Assembly: GCA_025602905.1 (NCBI GenBank)
Contig: JAHLKI010000002.1
Coordinates: 62,001 to 126,000 of the forward strand
Length of the DNA stretch: 64,000 bases
Source: Phlyctochytrium arcticum
Lineage: Eukaryota > Chytridiomycota > Chytridiomycetes > Chytridiales > Chytridiaceae
Direction of reading: 5' to 3'
Shown: positions 53,395-64,000 of the stretch, one piece after another
Numbering within the stretch: the stretch's first letter is position 1
Layout: each line of letters begins with the position of its first letter
Program-made: the position numbers and the translations under genes
The notes under the pieces: generated by a model
Told to the model about the DNA's origin: nothing
What the model saw: the letters and a program-made list of their open reading frames with translations, nothing else
The model's database searches: none

Positions 53395-55414
53395 TTATCT
53401 CTCATAGCCTCTGTTATAGCAATCCACTTTCCAGCCGCTCCTGAGCATCACCTCAGCCTCCTTTTGAATATCAATCGCAAGACTGGCAGGCCCACATCCG
53501 TAGATGGACGCGCTTCCACAGGGCACACCGGAATGAATTGCTGCAAAGTAGGTAGATAGGGAGACTCGAGGCGAAGGGGATGGGCCGCCTGTAGTGATTG
53601 TTTGGGCATACAAGTAGCCTGAGTTGGGATGATTCAACAGATCTGAATTAAGAAAGTTTGTGTCAGGGTTTTAATCATGTCATGGGAGTATGCAAACATA
53701 CCTTTATATAAAGATGTCTCTTCAATCAGGACTTCACGGGATGTCCATAAGAGGTGCACGGCTTGCTGTCGGCCAGCATCCAAGACGGCAACCGCCAAAC
53801 TCAACGCCCCCGACATTCCACTGCCGCCGGCAACAATCACAAATTTGTCCGCATTCAGAAACGATGGCGGAAAGACACCAAATGGTCCTTCGACGTGGAG
53901 GACCATGGGATGAGGGTCTTCGTGGTCTTGTTTGCGGAGAGTGTCCCAGTGGCTCACAATCTGGGTGCTAAATCGTGTGACTTTCCCCGAAGGTTTGATG
54001 AGCAAAGAGATGGAGTTTGCGGGTGTGGGTGGATCAACGTTTTTGATTTTGACGTCGGGGGCGTGAACAATAATTGCGCCTTCGGTTTCAGACCGACGCT
54101 CGGCGGCAATGGTGAACGGATGGTACATGATTTTTCCCAGGCCCGGAATACGAATATTGACCCACTGTGCCGGCCCACATACTTGGCTAAACCCTTCAAT
54201 GTCCATTCGGATATACCCGCACGGTTCAACCACCACCTTTGTCACTGTTGATAGGGCCGAGCGACGACGAAGGCGGACGACTGAGTCCATGACGTATAAA
54301 AGCAGACTGGGAAGGGCGAGGTAGAGCATGGCTGATGCGTGAATGATGGATAGGATGATGGCGATCCAAGCCAGGAAGTGGTTGATGTAAAACCACGTGT
54401 AGTTTTTCCGACGGATCCAGGGTAGGGCCATGATGATGATGTGGATAAAGATGAATGTCGACCAGTACCCCGTTTGGACGACCCAGTTCTACCAAGAAAA
54501 AAGTCAGCGACGTGTGAATGCAGATGTGAGGCTGTACGTACCCTGTACACATCCAGACCCGGTTTGCCAATATTGAATATTTTGCCCGCAAAGTGTTTGA
54601 CGCTGCCATTGTTTACTGCGCTGGGGAGCTCATGCCCGAAACCGTGAGCTAGCGAAAAAGCAAGAGTCCAAATCCCGCTCCAGCGATGAAACTCGAGTGT
54701 ATCATCGTAATCCATTTTGAGGAACGTTCCCAAAATGCTGTTGCGCGACACGGGTAGAAGAGTAAGAGCGAGCTGAATGGCTGGTGGATGGCCCATCACG
54801 CTATAAGGAAAATGCACACTGAGCACCTGCCGGCATAAAGCTTTCAACATGGAAAAGGTACTTACCGGAACAGTTGACTGCAAACAATCTGCCAAGTCAG
54901 AGGAATGTGAATGACAGGGTCACGGCCATGGTCGGACCCATCACGACGATGAGCGTGACCGGAAGCACCGACCCCTTTGGCCTTTGCGATGGCTGCATCG
55001 ACGCGTCGTTGCCAGACGAGGTCCCACCAATAAGCGACCACGACAAAGTGCAGTGCGAAAAGGAGAAAAAAGACCAGGGCTCGCAGCCGGGACAGCCGGT
55101 ACCGGCCCACAGAGACAATAGTATACAAGCCCCAGTTGGCGTTCTGGGCAAAGTGAATCAAGGTGCCGGCGATAATGCACCACCCGAAAAAGAGCCATGT
55201 TCTAATAATGAGGTTAGGATGGAAGCGGCAATGAAAAAATGTATACCCAAAGGTCCCAAACTTACGTGATGAGATGAGGTGTTCTAAACGAGGCCCATTC
55301 TGAGCAGGTCTGGAAGACGCACCCGCCAACTGTTTGGAAGACGACGACTAAAAGTAGCGCAACCGCGACGACGGATAATAGCAACGCGTCGTGTCGGAGT
55401 TTGAACTTGAACAT
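53395..55414 (-). CDS. Ferric-chelate reductase (FRE family)
   Basis: A plasma-membrane flavocytochrome that transfers electrons from NADPH to extracellular ferric or cupric ions before uptake. Five exons (55414-55266, 55201-54866, 54800-54542, 54488-53702, 53642-53395) join in frame to 592 residues. An N-terminal membrane helix (LLLSVVAVALLLVVVF) precedes further helices. Heme-ligand histidines lie in LEFHRWSGIWTLAFSLAHGF and in FYINHFLAWIAIILSIIHAS, the ferric reductase transmembrane domain. The FAD-binding motif is YHPFTIA. The NADPH-binding site follows in IVAGGSGMSGALSLAVAVL, and the C-terminal IYGCGPASLAID is the second nicotinamide motif. The order and length match the FRE family. Iron-regulated expression is expected for the family but no operator is claimed. 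Confidence 0.93.
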
Positions 55415-55688
55415 GAAGGAGTTTTTGCCAGCTATGAATGAGGGATTTTTGCGGGACGATTTCTGAGGGGTTTTTGCCCAGAGAGCCGTTTTTATATGAG
55501 GGATTTTTGCGGCCGCATATCGGTGTGGCGGTACTGCCCGCTAATTTATTGGGAGTGCGGTCGAGTAATACCAACAGCGGCAAAGCCAGGGTATAGGCCA
55601 ACGCCCAAGTTCCGGGTTTCATGTCAGCCACGAACCATCCGTTTCCAAACTGATATTATCCTAAATGCAAATCCGAAATCATCAAGCA

Positions 55689-55762
55689 GCTTCCGTGGCG
55701 CAATTGGCTAGCGCGTCCGACTGTTAATCGGGAGGTTGCCAGTTCAAGCCTGGCCGGAAGCG
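55689..55762 (+). tRNA. tRNA-Asn (anticodon GTT)
   Basis: Cloverleaf with acceptor stem GCTTCCG/CGGAAGC, A box TGGCGCAATTGG, anticodon loop CTGTTAA (GTT) and B box AGTTCAAGCC. No intron. A run of T from 55765 is the RNA polymerase III terminator. Confidence 0.96.
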
Positions 55763-56148
55763 TGTTTTTTTTTTTGCATTTTGTCCTCCGTCACTCTACC
55801 TTTTTGTTTTCCTTCAGTCTTCCTTTGGTTTTGACCTATGAAGGTGGGCAGAGATAATATGCCTGCAGCACGAAAGATGCGCAGGCATGGCAAAACGATG
55901 GTGGCCACACCGACATTTTCTTTTGTTTGGATATCGTACCATATGAGGTTATTAAAAGAGGCAGAGAACCCATATGAGGATATTAAAGGAGGGAGAGAGC
56001 CCACAACCCCTTAACGAGAGGACTATTAAAAAAGCGTAATAAAAACTCGTTCGTAAAAGAAATACAAGGGTTCAACACCATAAGGAAACGTATCACCACA
56101 ACGAGGGGGGAATCCAAAAAAGAAAGCATCACAAGTAAGGGAGAAGCT
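55763..56148. other. Intergenic region after tRNA-Asn
   Basis: T-run terminator of the tRNA gene, then AT-rich sequence with a short direct repeat (ACCCATATGAGGATATTAAA-like words, near 55945-55987). No gene is supported. Confidence 0.45.
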
Positions 56149-58098
56149 TTAGGTGTACCGCAACACGACGCTTCCAACACGGCCCATGACAGTTTTGGGC
56201 AAGAGGGCAAAGCGCCAGAGGACCCATACACAGAGTTGGACGACTTGACCGGCAGCATGGGCAAATTTCTTGACGGAGCCCGTCAGGGTCGCTGATGAGT
56301 GAATGGTGAGGGTCATTGTGGTTTGCGGTGGGTCAAAGGTGGCCGCAGGTGAGGCGTGGGGAAGAGGTTGTCGGGCTGAAGAAGAGGAAGGTGCGGCGGG
56401 GTGGACGACTTGGATGAGACAGAGGAGGTCGCGAGGTTCCCCGCCGACAGGAAAAGAGGGGGGGTCTTCGCTCGTGGGGGAAAAAGCGGTCGAAGATGGA
56501 CATGGGCCAACCGTGAAATGCACCCAAGTCGTATTCGGGTCGTCATCGGGGGAATTGGAGGGTAGAGGGGTACTTGTATCGGATTCGTCCATATCCATGT
56601 CCATGTCCACCGAGACGGACACAGAGTGGGCGGGGATTGGCGGTGTTAAGGTTCGAGCGGGGGGTATGAGAGGTGGCGGGTGACTTTCTGGTGGTGGGGT
56701 CGGATTCTGAAGAGGGCGGATGGAGGGTGACGGTTGGGTGCTGGTTGGTGGGGTGGCAGTATCAGAAGGGGGTTGTGGAATGGGTGCGCGGCTTGTGTCG
56801 AAAATACTGTGTCGACGACGACGCGAGTTGAGATAGGCTGTCACAGCTGGATCTTCGCTGGGTATGGAAGCTGGTGACAAGGGTGTAGACTCGTCTTCGA
56901 GGGCGTCATCAACCTCCATCGCAGATTGTGCCTCCAAGTCTGGCTCGGGTGTGCTCTCTTGCCCGGAACTGGTATCCTTGGTCTCCCATTCTTCCTCAAT
57001 CGGACTGGAAGACGCCTCACCATTCAGTTCCTCAAACACACCTTGCCACGTCCAGCGAACCATAAATGCCGCATAGCCCAAAGGCCGACTTGCGCGGCTC
57101 AAACCTCGACAAAGTTCACCCGCATCCTGGGAATCCACCATTCGCATAATGAACTTATCCAGCAAGAGTTGCGACGGATGGCCCAGAAAGGATGTCAGTG
57201 GGTAGGATTGGACGATGCGACCAAACGAGTTGATTTTGAGGACAATCAAGTCTGGCTGCTGAGGCTGATGGGTGGATGGTGGTTCGGGACCGGCCGAGTA
57301 GTGACTGGAACTTGCAGTCGCTGCCAAAAGGGGGGTACTAGCATCGCACTCTATTGACGTATGTGCGTGAGACGCGATAGCTGTTGCTGCTACTTCCACG
57401 GCCGTCTCACTATGGTCAGTATTGACGGCCTTTAAGAGGTCGCGAACATCCGAAATGTCTTGAATAAACCACACAATACCGTCTGGTAAGGGCCCATCGG
57501 GAGTGGGATGGGACGGTATTGGGGCATTTTCAATAGCATGGCTGCAAGCTTGGATATACCGGTGCTCGTGATCCTCGTCCTCATCATCCAAATGCACCCG
57601 GACATGAATGTGGTCGGCAGAGGTCCGTACGCGCAAAAGTTGAACGCGTCCGCAACCGCCCTGTTGCAGAGGGGTCATATCCTGTAAAGTGCCAAAACAC
57701 GAGCTGATTTCGACTAAAGAGGTCCAAGCTTGGCCAATTAGTGGGGCTTTAGTGCCCGGAAACTGATCTGCGGGTAGTGATGAATGCAAGAGGAGTTGCT
57801 CGGCTTGTGGTGTTGCGGCGAGAATGGTCTGCGTGGAGGCATTGGTGACGATGACGGCGCTGGATGCAACTGGACAATTGAAAACTTGATGCGTGAGCAA
57901 GGATGGTGTGGTGATATCTGAAGGAGGTTTGGGGATCGGCCGTGGTGGTGGTGTTTCAGAGGGAGCTTCACTCGATGATGATGATGATGTGGTTGACGCG
58001 TTCTGTCGGGGTGCCGTCAACGAATCTGAAGCAGGACAATCATCGTTCTCTGCAGCGAGCGCTGCTGTTGCTGCCTTGAGCGGGGCAGCCTCGGTCAT
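56149..58098 (-). CDS. PAS-like sensor or regulator protein
   Basis: A single exon, 649 residues from ATG 58098. After a Ser-rich start, residues about 70-230 resemble a PAS domain: SSAVIVTNASTQTILAATPQ, then LLRVRTSADHIHVRVHLDDE and the end strand GIVWFIQDISDVRDLLKAV. A second PAS-like unit lies at about 280-360 (LIVLKINSFGRIVQSYPLTS, FLGHPSQLLLDKFIMRMV). The rest is Pro/Ser-rich with an acidic stretch (DMDMDESDTSTP). The last 40 residues (VVQLCVWVLWRFALLPKTVM) form an amphipathic or membrane-associated helix. PAS domains sense small molecules, light or redox state, or bind partners. No kinase or DNA-binding domain is seen, so it may act through a partner. The PAS calls rest on pattern, not on alignment. 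Confidence 0.6.
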   Translation of the reverse strand: MTEAAPLKAATAALAAENDDCPASDSLTAPRQNASTTSSSSSSEAPSETPPPRPIPKPPSDITTPSLLTHQVFNCPVASSAVIVTNASTQTILAATPQAEQLLLHSSLPADQFPGTKAPLIGQAWTSLVEISSCFGTLQDMTPLQQGGCGRVQLLRVRTSADHIHVRVHLDDEDEDHEHRYIQACSHAIENAPIPSHPTPDGPLPDGIVWFIQDISDVRDLLKAVNTDHSETAVEVAATAIASHAHTSIECDASTPLLAATASSSHYSAGPEPPSTHQPQQPDLIVLKINSFGRIVQSYPLTSFLGHPSQLLLDKFIMRMVDSQDAGELCRGLSRASRPLGYAAFMVRWTWQGVFEELNGEASSSPIEEEWETKDTSSGQESTPEPDLEAQSAMEVDDALEDESTPLSPASIPSEDPAVTAYLNSRRRRHSIFDTSRAPIPQPPSDTATPPTSTQPSPSIRPLQNPTPPPESHPPPLIPPARTLTPPIPAHSVSVSVDMDMDMDESDTSTPLPSNSPDDDPNTTWVHFTVGPCPSSTAFSPTSEDPPSFPVGGEPRDLLCLIQVVHPAAPSSSSARQPLPHASPAATFDPPQTTMTLTIHSSATLTGSVKKFAHAAGQVVQLCVWVLWRFALLPKTVMGRVGSVVLRYT

Positions 58099-59891
58099 GA
58101 AACCACGCGAAGAGCGTTGTTGGGCAGTCTAATGATGGTGGGGAGCGAGAGCAGAGAGGTTGGGACCACGTACAGCGACAGCCGATTCTGCAAGCACGAG
58201 GTGTGTGCTTTTTGCCCTGACCCTGGCCCTGACCCTGATGAACACCTTCTCTGTCCAGGTGTATCCGTCCCCGACTCTCGACCCCTTCACAACGGCTCAC
58301 TTCGTTCCGTCTCCTCTGGCTATTCTAGGGCTTCCGCGGCTCTTCACCACAATGCTGGATTGGACGAGTATCTAAATCCCTGGTTTGAGGAACACTGGCG
58401 GCTTGTTGTTGGCCCAGTACGAGACTTTTTCACGGCGTAAGGAATAGTTAGTACGTGCTTTGGGAGAAGAATAGGTATCCTGCAATTACCCTGCTTGGCA
58501 ATGTGTATATGGTCGTGGGTATCCTCCAAGTATCTTATATCCGCCGTCCAAGTAAATGCTTCGTGTGAAGACTAAAAAAAGCTCGCAGGAAAAGACTATT
58601 GCTTGCACTTACGCGACGCATCACACTCCGTCACATGGTGGGGGGCACCAGCCACGCCACCAGCCACATGGGGTCCTATTTCGGGGCTCATTACTGCCGC
58701 TTTTGGACAAGGCACCTGGTGCGGCACGCGACCGTGACATCAGCACGCGAGCGAGCGGAGATTCTTTTTGTTTTTGTTTTTGGATTATCGGAGTATTGGC
58801 CTCAGGTAAAAAGTAGAAGGATAGTAGGTAGACATCAGGATGTCCATCATAGCAGATGGATAGATCTGAAAGAATCACTGACCGATCGAGAGGTTTGATG
58901 GGAACAGCTAAAAATAGACGGTCCATCTGGCATACGAGTGTGAAAAAGGGTCCTTGCATTTATTTTGACGTGGAGGAATAAGACCCATCTCTTACGATAT
59001 AAAAACTTAATGGGAGCCGTGTCAAAAAAGGTAGTGAATAGAAATGTAGAGCAAGTATATGGAAGCACTGGCCAAAAGAACATGGGAAGTTACACAAACT
59101 ATGCCCATACCATGGGTCCGACCCCCATTCCTGCCCTTGTCTTTCGGAGATTTTTCCAGCTATAGCCAGAAATAAAGCACGAAAAAGAATTCCTGGGCCA
59201 GCATCAACAGATCGTTGACATTCCCTCTACACGTCAGCAACCCTCGGGGATTTATTCTCAGTTTTTTTGGGGATCCCCTATGCTACTTACGGCATTTAGG
59301 GTACTACGCTAATCCCTCCTTGGTTTTTTTGGTCTGGCTTGGGGGTGAGGTTGCTTGCTTTGGAGGGGTTTGAGGTTGTTATTATTATAGACAGCGTTTG
59401 GATAAGCTGATCCCTTGTTTTTTTGTGGGTTCTGGGGAGGTTCTTTTTGGGTGTGAACTTTTTTAGAGAGGACACCGGGGTTTTGTTGCTCTAACTTTCA
59501 AAAAGTGCCGGATTGGTTTTTGGCTGCTCGTTTGCCACTTGTTCTTCCTTTCCTCCACAAAAAGGTTGCAAAGTTGACCATCTGTTTGACGTGAGATTTG
59601 GATCACACGCATCTCGGTAAGTGTCACTCAGAGGGCCAGCTTGTGGGGGTGAGGATATCTCCTGCTCTCACCGTCCATACTATCCATAGTATATTACTGC
59701 TTTTGTCTATTGGCGGCTGGTTGCTAATGCCTGTTTCTCACTCTCTCTCCATTCTTTACTCATCATGTGCCTTACGAAACTGCCTTCAACGACTTTGCCA
59801 AAATAGGTTCTGGAAAATCTCCGCCCGAGAAAGCAGTATACAGCATCCGGGATTTTTCAACTTTTGACCGTCAAACAAAAGACTCTTTGCG
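58099..59891. other. Intergenic region, no supported gene
   Basis: 1.8 kb between divergent genes. ORF 58117-58440 (+) is overlapped by a CCCTGACCCTG repeat and has no motif. From 59250 to 59580 the plus strand is T/G-rich with several TTTTTTGG runs. Both flanks must hold promoters. Confidence 0.5.
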
Positions 59892-61548
59892 ATGCACATC
59901 ATGACCCAGTCTTCGTATCTCCCGCGGCCACGGACCACGTCTGGGTCCACGGGAGCAAGTCGAGAGGGATCCACAACGACAAGTACGACGACTGCCATGA
60001 CGGTCCGGGGAAGCGGTGGTGCGCCAGGCGGCAGTGTGCCAAGTATGAATGGAGCAGGGAGCCCAGCCATGTATCCGGCCGGAACAATGATGACCACGAA
60101 CGGACCGGGTAGTAGCGTGATGTACGCAACGGCTTCGGGGGGAAGCAACGGACCAGCGGCCAATCCGAATGGGGGTGCAGATCGGCAGAGCAGGTCTGCG
60201 ACGGTCCGAACCCGTCAATACCCGGCAACACCTGCCCCGCATCCTCACCCACAGCAGTTTTTTCATCCGCACCAGCAGCAACAACAACAACAACAGTCGC
60301 TGCAAATTTATACCCATCAGCATTACCAGCAGCAGCACCCTCCGCCGCAGCAACAGCAGCAACTCCACCACCCGCACGCACATCAACAGTATCCCTACCC
60401 GTCGCCCTCTCCTTCGCCATCAGGATCCTCGTCGTCTACCCCCTCCATTCCCCGACTTCAAGCCCCAACATCGCATCCCAGTGGGCAGTACTACTCCCCA
60501 GCGCCTTATCCCGTCCCCCATCACGCGTACCAACCCCAGCACCACCCGTACGCACCAGCACCATCGGGTCCCCGCCAACAAAACAACTCTTCCGAACGCG
60601 ATTACCGTCGTCTACTCGCAGAACGAGACCGGGCCGTTCAGCATTTGCACGCGCAACCCATTACTTCAGGCAACAGCTTGCCACCCGCGTCAACCCAAGA
60701 TCGTGCGGCCTCGCCTGCGTCCATTGGTTCGTCTACGGCCATCACATTACGTGGCAATGGGCCAAACTCTTCATCTGTGGGATCAAGTACGAATGCGAAT
60801 GGGGGCCCCAGCGCCCGGTCATATCATCCAACACCGACCCCGCGACCCGGAACCTCTGCGCACCCCCATTTTCGGTCAAAAACAGTCTGCACATTGTCTT
60901 GCCGGCATTGTGACAGTGTGGTATGCTCCCGGGGCATGAAGGCCATATTGCTCGGTGACTTGCGGGTATGGCATTGTCATTTTTACCAAATACTGCTGCG
61001 CAAGTCATTCTAAATGTCTCTGACTCTCACTCAGGTTGAGCTCTTTTCTACTGATACACCTCCTTCAAAGTAAGCATAGTTTTTGTCATGCCCAATCGCT
61101 ACGCTACTAAACACGCTTTCCCTCCAGCCGCGTCCAACTCGTTGACCACGACTACATGACCCGCAATTGTCGTTGCCGCATCCGCGACGTGGCCTGTCTG
61201 GGCTGGTACGTACATAAAACCATTTACACCGCTTACCACCTAGCTAATTTACTACTCGTACAGTGGAAACGTAATAGGCTACCACGTCACTCAACCCTGC
61301 GATACATGCCTCGACTCCTGCAACAATGGTCATTTCTGGATGTTTCTCAGTGAGGGGGTCAAAAGCACAGATCGAATGGATCTTTCCGGTACGTTTCAAT
61401 TCCCTCTTTTAACATGCTCCCTAATGCCGTAACTGACTTTTTGACTCTGACAGGAACTAAAAACCTAGTCTGGGCCCAACTCCCCTGTGTAGAAATGGAC
61501 GAATTGGGTATGGGTGTTGGAATCGAGTACGAGCTTCTCTGTCGCTAG
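59892..61548 (+). CDS. FAM72-family protein with long Gln-rich N-terminus
   Basis: Five exons (59892-60965, 61035-61069, 61128-61205, 61264-61388, 61454-61548) join in frame to 468 residues. The last 140 residues are a FAM72 domain: VCTLSCRHCDSVVCSRGMKA, LFSTDTPPSNRVQLV, then CRCRIRDVACLGCGN, IGYHVTQPCDTCLDSCNNGH with FWMF, and a C-terminal NLVWAQLP. The Cys pairs (CxxC and single Cys) and the order match human FAM72A, which is 149 residues and binds the uracil-DNA glycosylase UNG2. The N-terminal 330 residues are Gln/Pro/Ser/His-rich with poly-Gln (QQQQQQQQS) and are disordered. This extension is absent from the animal protein, and the true start could be lower in exon 1. Function here is unknown; zinc binding and nuclear action are inferred. 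Confidence 0.88.
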
Positions 61549-62219
61549 ACAACAAACAATTACACCTTCATTAAAAAAAACCAACGCAAGGGCAGATGCT
61601 ATTGTAGCTGTTGTTGTTTTTTCCTCCCTCACAGTTTTCTTTTCCTCTCCCTCCCTGCCCTCCCCCCCTTTTTTTTGGTTCACCCATCGATTTTTTTGCG
61701 TCCTCCGTTTTTTTGGTCATGAATAGATTTTTGCGTCTATTCCCGTAATGAATGGTTGATTGTTTGAAAGTTGGGCTATTGAGTATTCATTTGACACGCG
61801 AAGAACGAGCGCAGGCACGCGTTTTCGCACACTTCCAATGTGGTGACCTACAAGTAAAAGATGCACGACTTCCGCCATTTGCGCCTCTATAGTAAAGATC
61901 ATGCTCTACGCCCAGCACGCTTCAAGTTTCCCACAGCTCGACAAACCTACCTATTTGTCATAATCCGATCCAACACTTATCAAAGCTATGCCCAGCATAG
62001 GAACCTAACGGGATTACACCGTAGATGATGTGCACAGGTTATAGTATCCCCAGATTTTGACTTCTGTTTAGGCTTTTTGACTGTAAAATTTGACTGTTTT
62101 GACACGTACTGTCTAATGAGCCCTGCCTTGTAACAAAGGATATCTTTGCCCATCCTTGCTTACTGGCACTCCAAAAGATAAGTGAATATGTTAGCTGATT
62201 CAAGAGCCAAATCATCAAA
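61549..62219. other. Intergenic region between FAM72 and tRNA-Asp
   Basis: Homopolymer-rich 3' flank (A8, T-runs) followed by about 500 bases without a supported gene. Confidence 0.45.
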
Positions 62220-62291
62220 TCCCAGATAGTATAGTGGCTAGTATCTCCCCCTGTCACGGGGAAGACCTGGGTTCGATTCCCAGTCTGGGAG
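62220..62291 (+). tRNA. tRNA-Asp (anticodon GTC)
   Basis: Cloverleaf with acceptor stem TCCCAGA/TCTGGGA, A box TAGTATAGTGGCTAG, anticodon loop CTGTCAC (GTC) and B box GGTTCGATTCC. No intron. T-run terminator begins about nine bases after the 3' end. Confidence 0.96.
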
Positions 62292-62548
62292 CTGTGATTT
62301 CTTTTTTTTTCTTTTTCTTGTTTTCGACAAATGCACACACTACCTTCCTTTGCCCTCAGATCTTACGTGCTGCAATAGGATCCCAGATTTCCATTTGATT
62401 TTAAAGTCTGTTACTCGATTCGTTTTTTCATTCGCGTGAGAACATTTTTGGCGGAGCTCTGTCAGGGCAACATCGATTGAGGAGGAGGACGCGCTCTTGA
62501 TCTCAAGACCAATTCACCTCGATCTTCGCATCCCATACATATCCCACA

Positions 62549-62791
62549 ATGGACTCGGCTACTAAGCTCACAACAGCCCGGGAATCCCTGTCCGTCCTTC
62601 ACGAAATCTCCACACTGTTGAATACCGGGCTCGACCGAGAATCACTTGCACTGTGCGTCTCCCTCTGCGAAAGTGGGGTCAACCCCGAGGCTCTCGCGGC
62701 GGTTATCCGAGAATTGAAGAGAGAGGGCAGCAAAACATCAACGCAGGGCGGCGCTGTAAGAAGTGATGGGGAAGATAGAATAACAGGGTGA
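62549..62791 (+). CDS. mzt1: Mitotic-spindle organizing protein 1 (MOZART1/Mzt1)
   Basis: An intronless 80-residue protein. MOZART1 binds the N-terminal ends of gamma-tubulin complex proteins and is needed to assemble or recruit the gamma-tubulin complex at microtubule-organising centres. The signature runs over residues about 8-60: SLSVLHEISTLLNTGLDRES, LALCVSLCESGVNPEALAAV, then IRELKRE. In the family the same three helices form the whole protein, and the length (about 70-80) fits. A short Gly/Ser-rich tail follows. The ATG at 62549 gives the standard N-terminus. Confidence 0.95.
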   Translation: MDSATKLTTARESLSVLHEISTLLNTGLDRESLALCVSLCESGVNPEALAAVIRELKREGSKTSTQGGAVRSDGEDRITG

Positions 62792-63120
62792 AGAGGAATT
62801 GTTGAGAATCACCCAAATGTCCACTTTACTCGCCCCATTCGCAATCTCTACCAACCGCACCCTTACAATGGAGTACAAGTGGACCTGGCATCTTTACCAC
62901 ACGAACGTGCACCAGTGCATATAGTCAAGTACAGCATATAATCAAGGACGGGGGATTCGACAAAGATCCGGAATGGGACGCCGTGACCGGCAAAAGACGA
63001 CCACGCGAATATTGTAGACTAACAGACTATGTACGAGGGGAGGAAGGTAGCATTACAAAGAAAAATTGATTACTTTGCATGTAATTCGGAACCTATTTTG
63101 TCTGAAAGTTTTGTAGAATA
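62792..63120. other. Convergent intergenic region
   Basis: About 330 bases between the 3' ends of MOZART1 and the capping-protein gene. AT-rich towards 63100; no gene. Confidence 0.45.
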
Positions 63121-64000
63121 TTAGAGCCATTGGGATTTTGCAAGGGATGCATTTTTAGTGTCCTTACATGCTGCAATAGATTCCCAGTTGATTTTGTTGC
63201 GTGTTATTGGCAGCGCGCGGCGCAGACCCTTAAAGACGCTATCGGAGAGGGCAGCAAACTTGTCGCTGAGGGCGTTCTGGAACTCTGTTTCGTTTTTCGA
63301 GATGTGACGGAGGACGGATGCGGCAAAGGCGCGGGGATCCTTTTGGGTCAAAAATATGTTACTCGGAGTCCTCTACATTTGATCTGGCGTTCAAAACGTA
63401 CTGGATTTGCCCCAACATTAATGGAAATGTCCTTGTTGGCTGTGAGTTGAACATTGCCATCCTCGTAATAGTGTACAGTAACCCGCAAAAGCCCCTTCAG
63501 CTCCCCGGTGCTTGGCTGCGCAATCCACTGAGATCGCCATCGGCCATTCCTAGAGGGAAAGGAATACCTTGGTCAGCGTATCAATTGTAATTTTTGTTAG
63601 ACCACAATTTTACCAAAAGTTGTCAGGATTGTATTTATTGTCCACGATGAGTAATACGAGCTCATTTCCATCGTAAACAGTAGCTACGCCATCAGGATAA
63701 TGTTCTGCGATATATTTGGAGGCAGCATCGTCCAATGCGGCTCTGCATCGCAAGGGTTAGCAGAAATGACAGGTGTTACGGCTGCAGTGCGTCACTTACC
63801 GGTGGTCTTCTGAATCCTGATTTCGCTCTACATCTTGAGGATCGGAGGAAGTCTGAGGATGATACTTTTAGAATGCGTTCGTGGGTCCCACAAACCCACA
63901 AACAAAAAGAATCACTCACTAAGCGGATGTGATCTACGGCAAACACTTGCGAGGCCCGTGGGTCAAGATATCGAGACTCATCTATTCTGCCCCATGGTGA
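63121..64000 (-). CDS. F-actin-capping protein subunit alpha, 5' end outside the window
   Basis: The alpha subunit of the heterodimer that caps barbed ends of actin filaments. At least four exons are in view and the gene continues past the right edge. The edge-side exon has [18 protein letters not shown]. The next reads [20 protein letters not shown] and [11 protein letters not shown]; after a splice comes [20 protein letters not shown] and [13 protein letters not shown]. The last exon has [40 protein letters not shown] and INWESIAA, ending at 63121. These are the family signatures in order; NGRWRSxW is especially diagnostic. A short tail after the conserved end ([15 protein letters not shown]) carries the tentacle region. 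Confidence 0.95.

Noticed and set aside
58117..58440. 107-residue ORF upstream of the PAS-like gene
   Set aside because: It is partly made of a CCCTGACCCTG repeat, and no motif is seen.
59871..60420. Minus-strand Leu/Val-rich ORFs opposite FAM72 exon 1
   Set aside because: They are the antisense reading of the poly-Gln and Ser-rich region.

Overview
The window is nuclear DNA of a fungus. The evidence is protein genes interrupted by short introns (mostly 38-80 bp, GT-AG), three eukaryotic tRNA genes with internal promoters and trailing T-runs, and typical fungal gene families: CDC50/LEM3, an F-BAR RhoGAP of the Rgd1 kind, an HP1-like chromodomain protein, a ferric reductase, an acyl-CoA oxidase, a CFIm68/CPSF6-like RNA-binding protein, MOZART1 and capping protein alpha. 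A FAM72 homologue, a GPS-like membrane protein and the many introns argue against budding yeasts. An early-diverging fungus or a basidiomycete fits, but the phylum cannot be fixed from the sequence alone.

Layout. Bases 1-264 hold the 3' end of a gene cut by the left edge. About 0.6-4.4 kb is a Mutator-like (MULE) transposase copy on the minus strand, with further exon-like ORFs of unknown identity beyond its 3' side. 4.9-6.6 kb is a field of decayed ~100-bp tandem repeats, followed by gene-poor DNA to 9.2 kb. 9.2-20.3 kb carries a GNAT acetyltransferase, CDC50, a small HNH-like ORF, the F-BAR/RhoGAP gene and an HP1-like gene. 20.3-27.5 kb is accessory: a dispersed repeat, a broken gene, a secreted S41 peptidase with an apparent frameshift, a small TA-flanked MITE and purine-rich DNA.

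27.5-48.6 kb is a gene-rich core: a Ser-rich unknown protein, glutathione peroxidase, acyl-CoA oxidase, a GPS-like membrane protein, a CPSF6-like factor, an unknown multi-exon gene, a large PH-domain protein, tRNA-Pro and an F-box-like protein. 49.2-64 kb carries a heparan-alpha-glucosaminide acetyltransferase-like membrane protein, a 2.4-kb gap with repeats and gene fragments, a ferric reductase, tRNA-Asn, a PAS-like protein, FAM72, tRNA-Asp, MOZART1 and capping protein alpha, which runs off the right edge.

There is no operon-like organisation. The genes are housekeeping genes for membrane trafficking, cytoskeleton, chromatin, mRNA 3' processing, redox and peroxisomal metabolism. Several pairs share divergent upstream regions, for example RhoGAP/HP1 and acyl-CoA oxidase/GPS-like protein. 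I found no CRISPR array, gene cluster or complete new mobile system. The least ordinary items are the FAM72 protein with a long Gln-rich N-terminal extension, the cleavage-defective GPS-like motif, the HNH-like ORF, the MITE, and the decayed genes.
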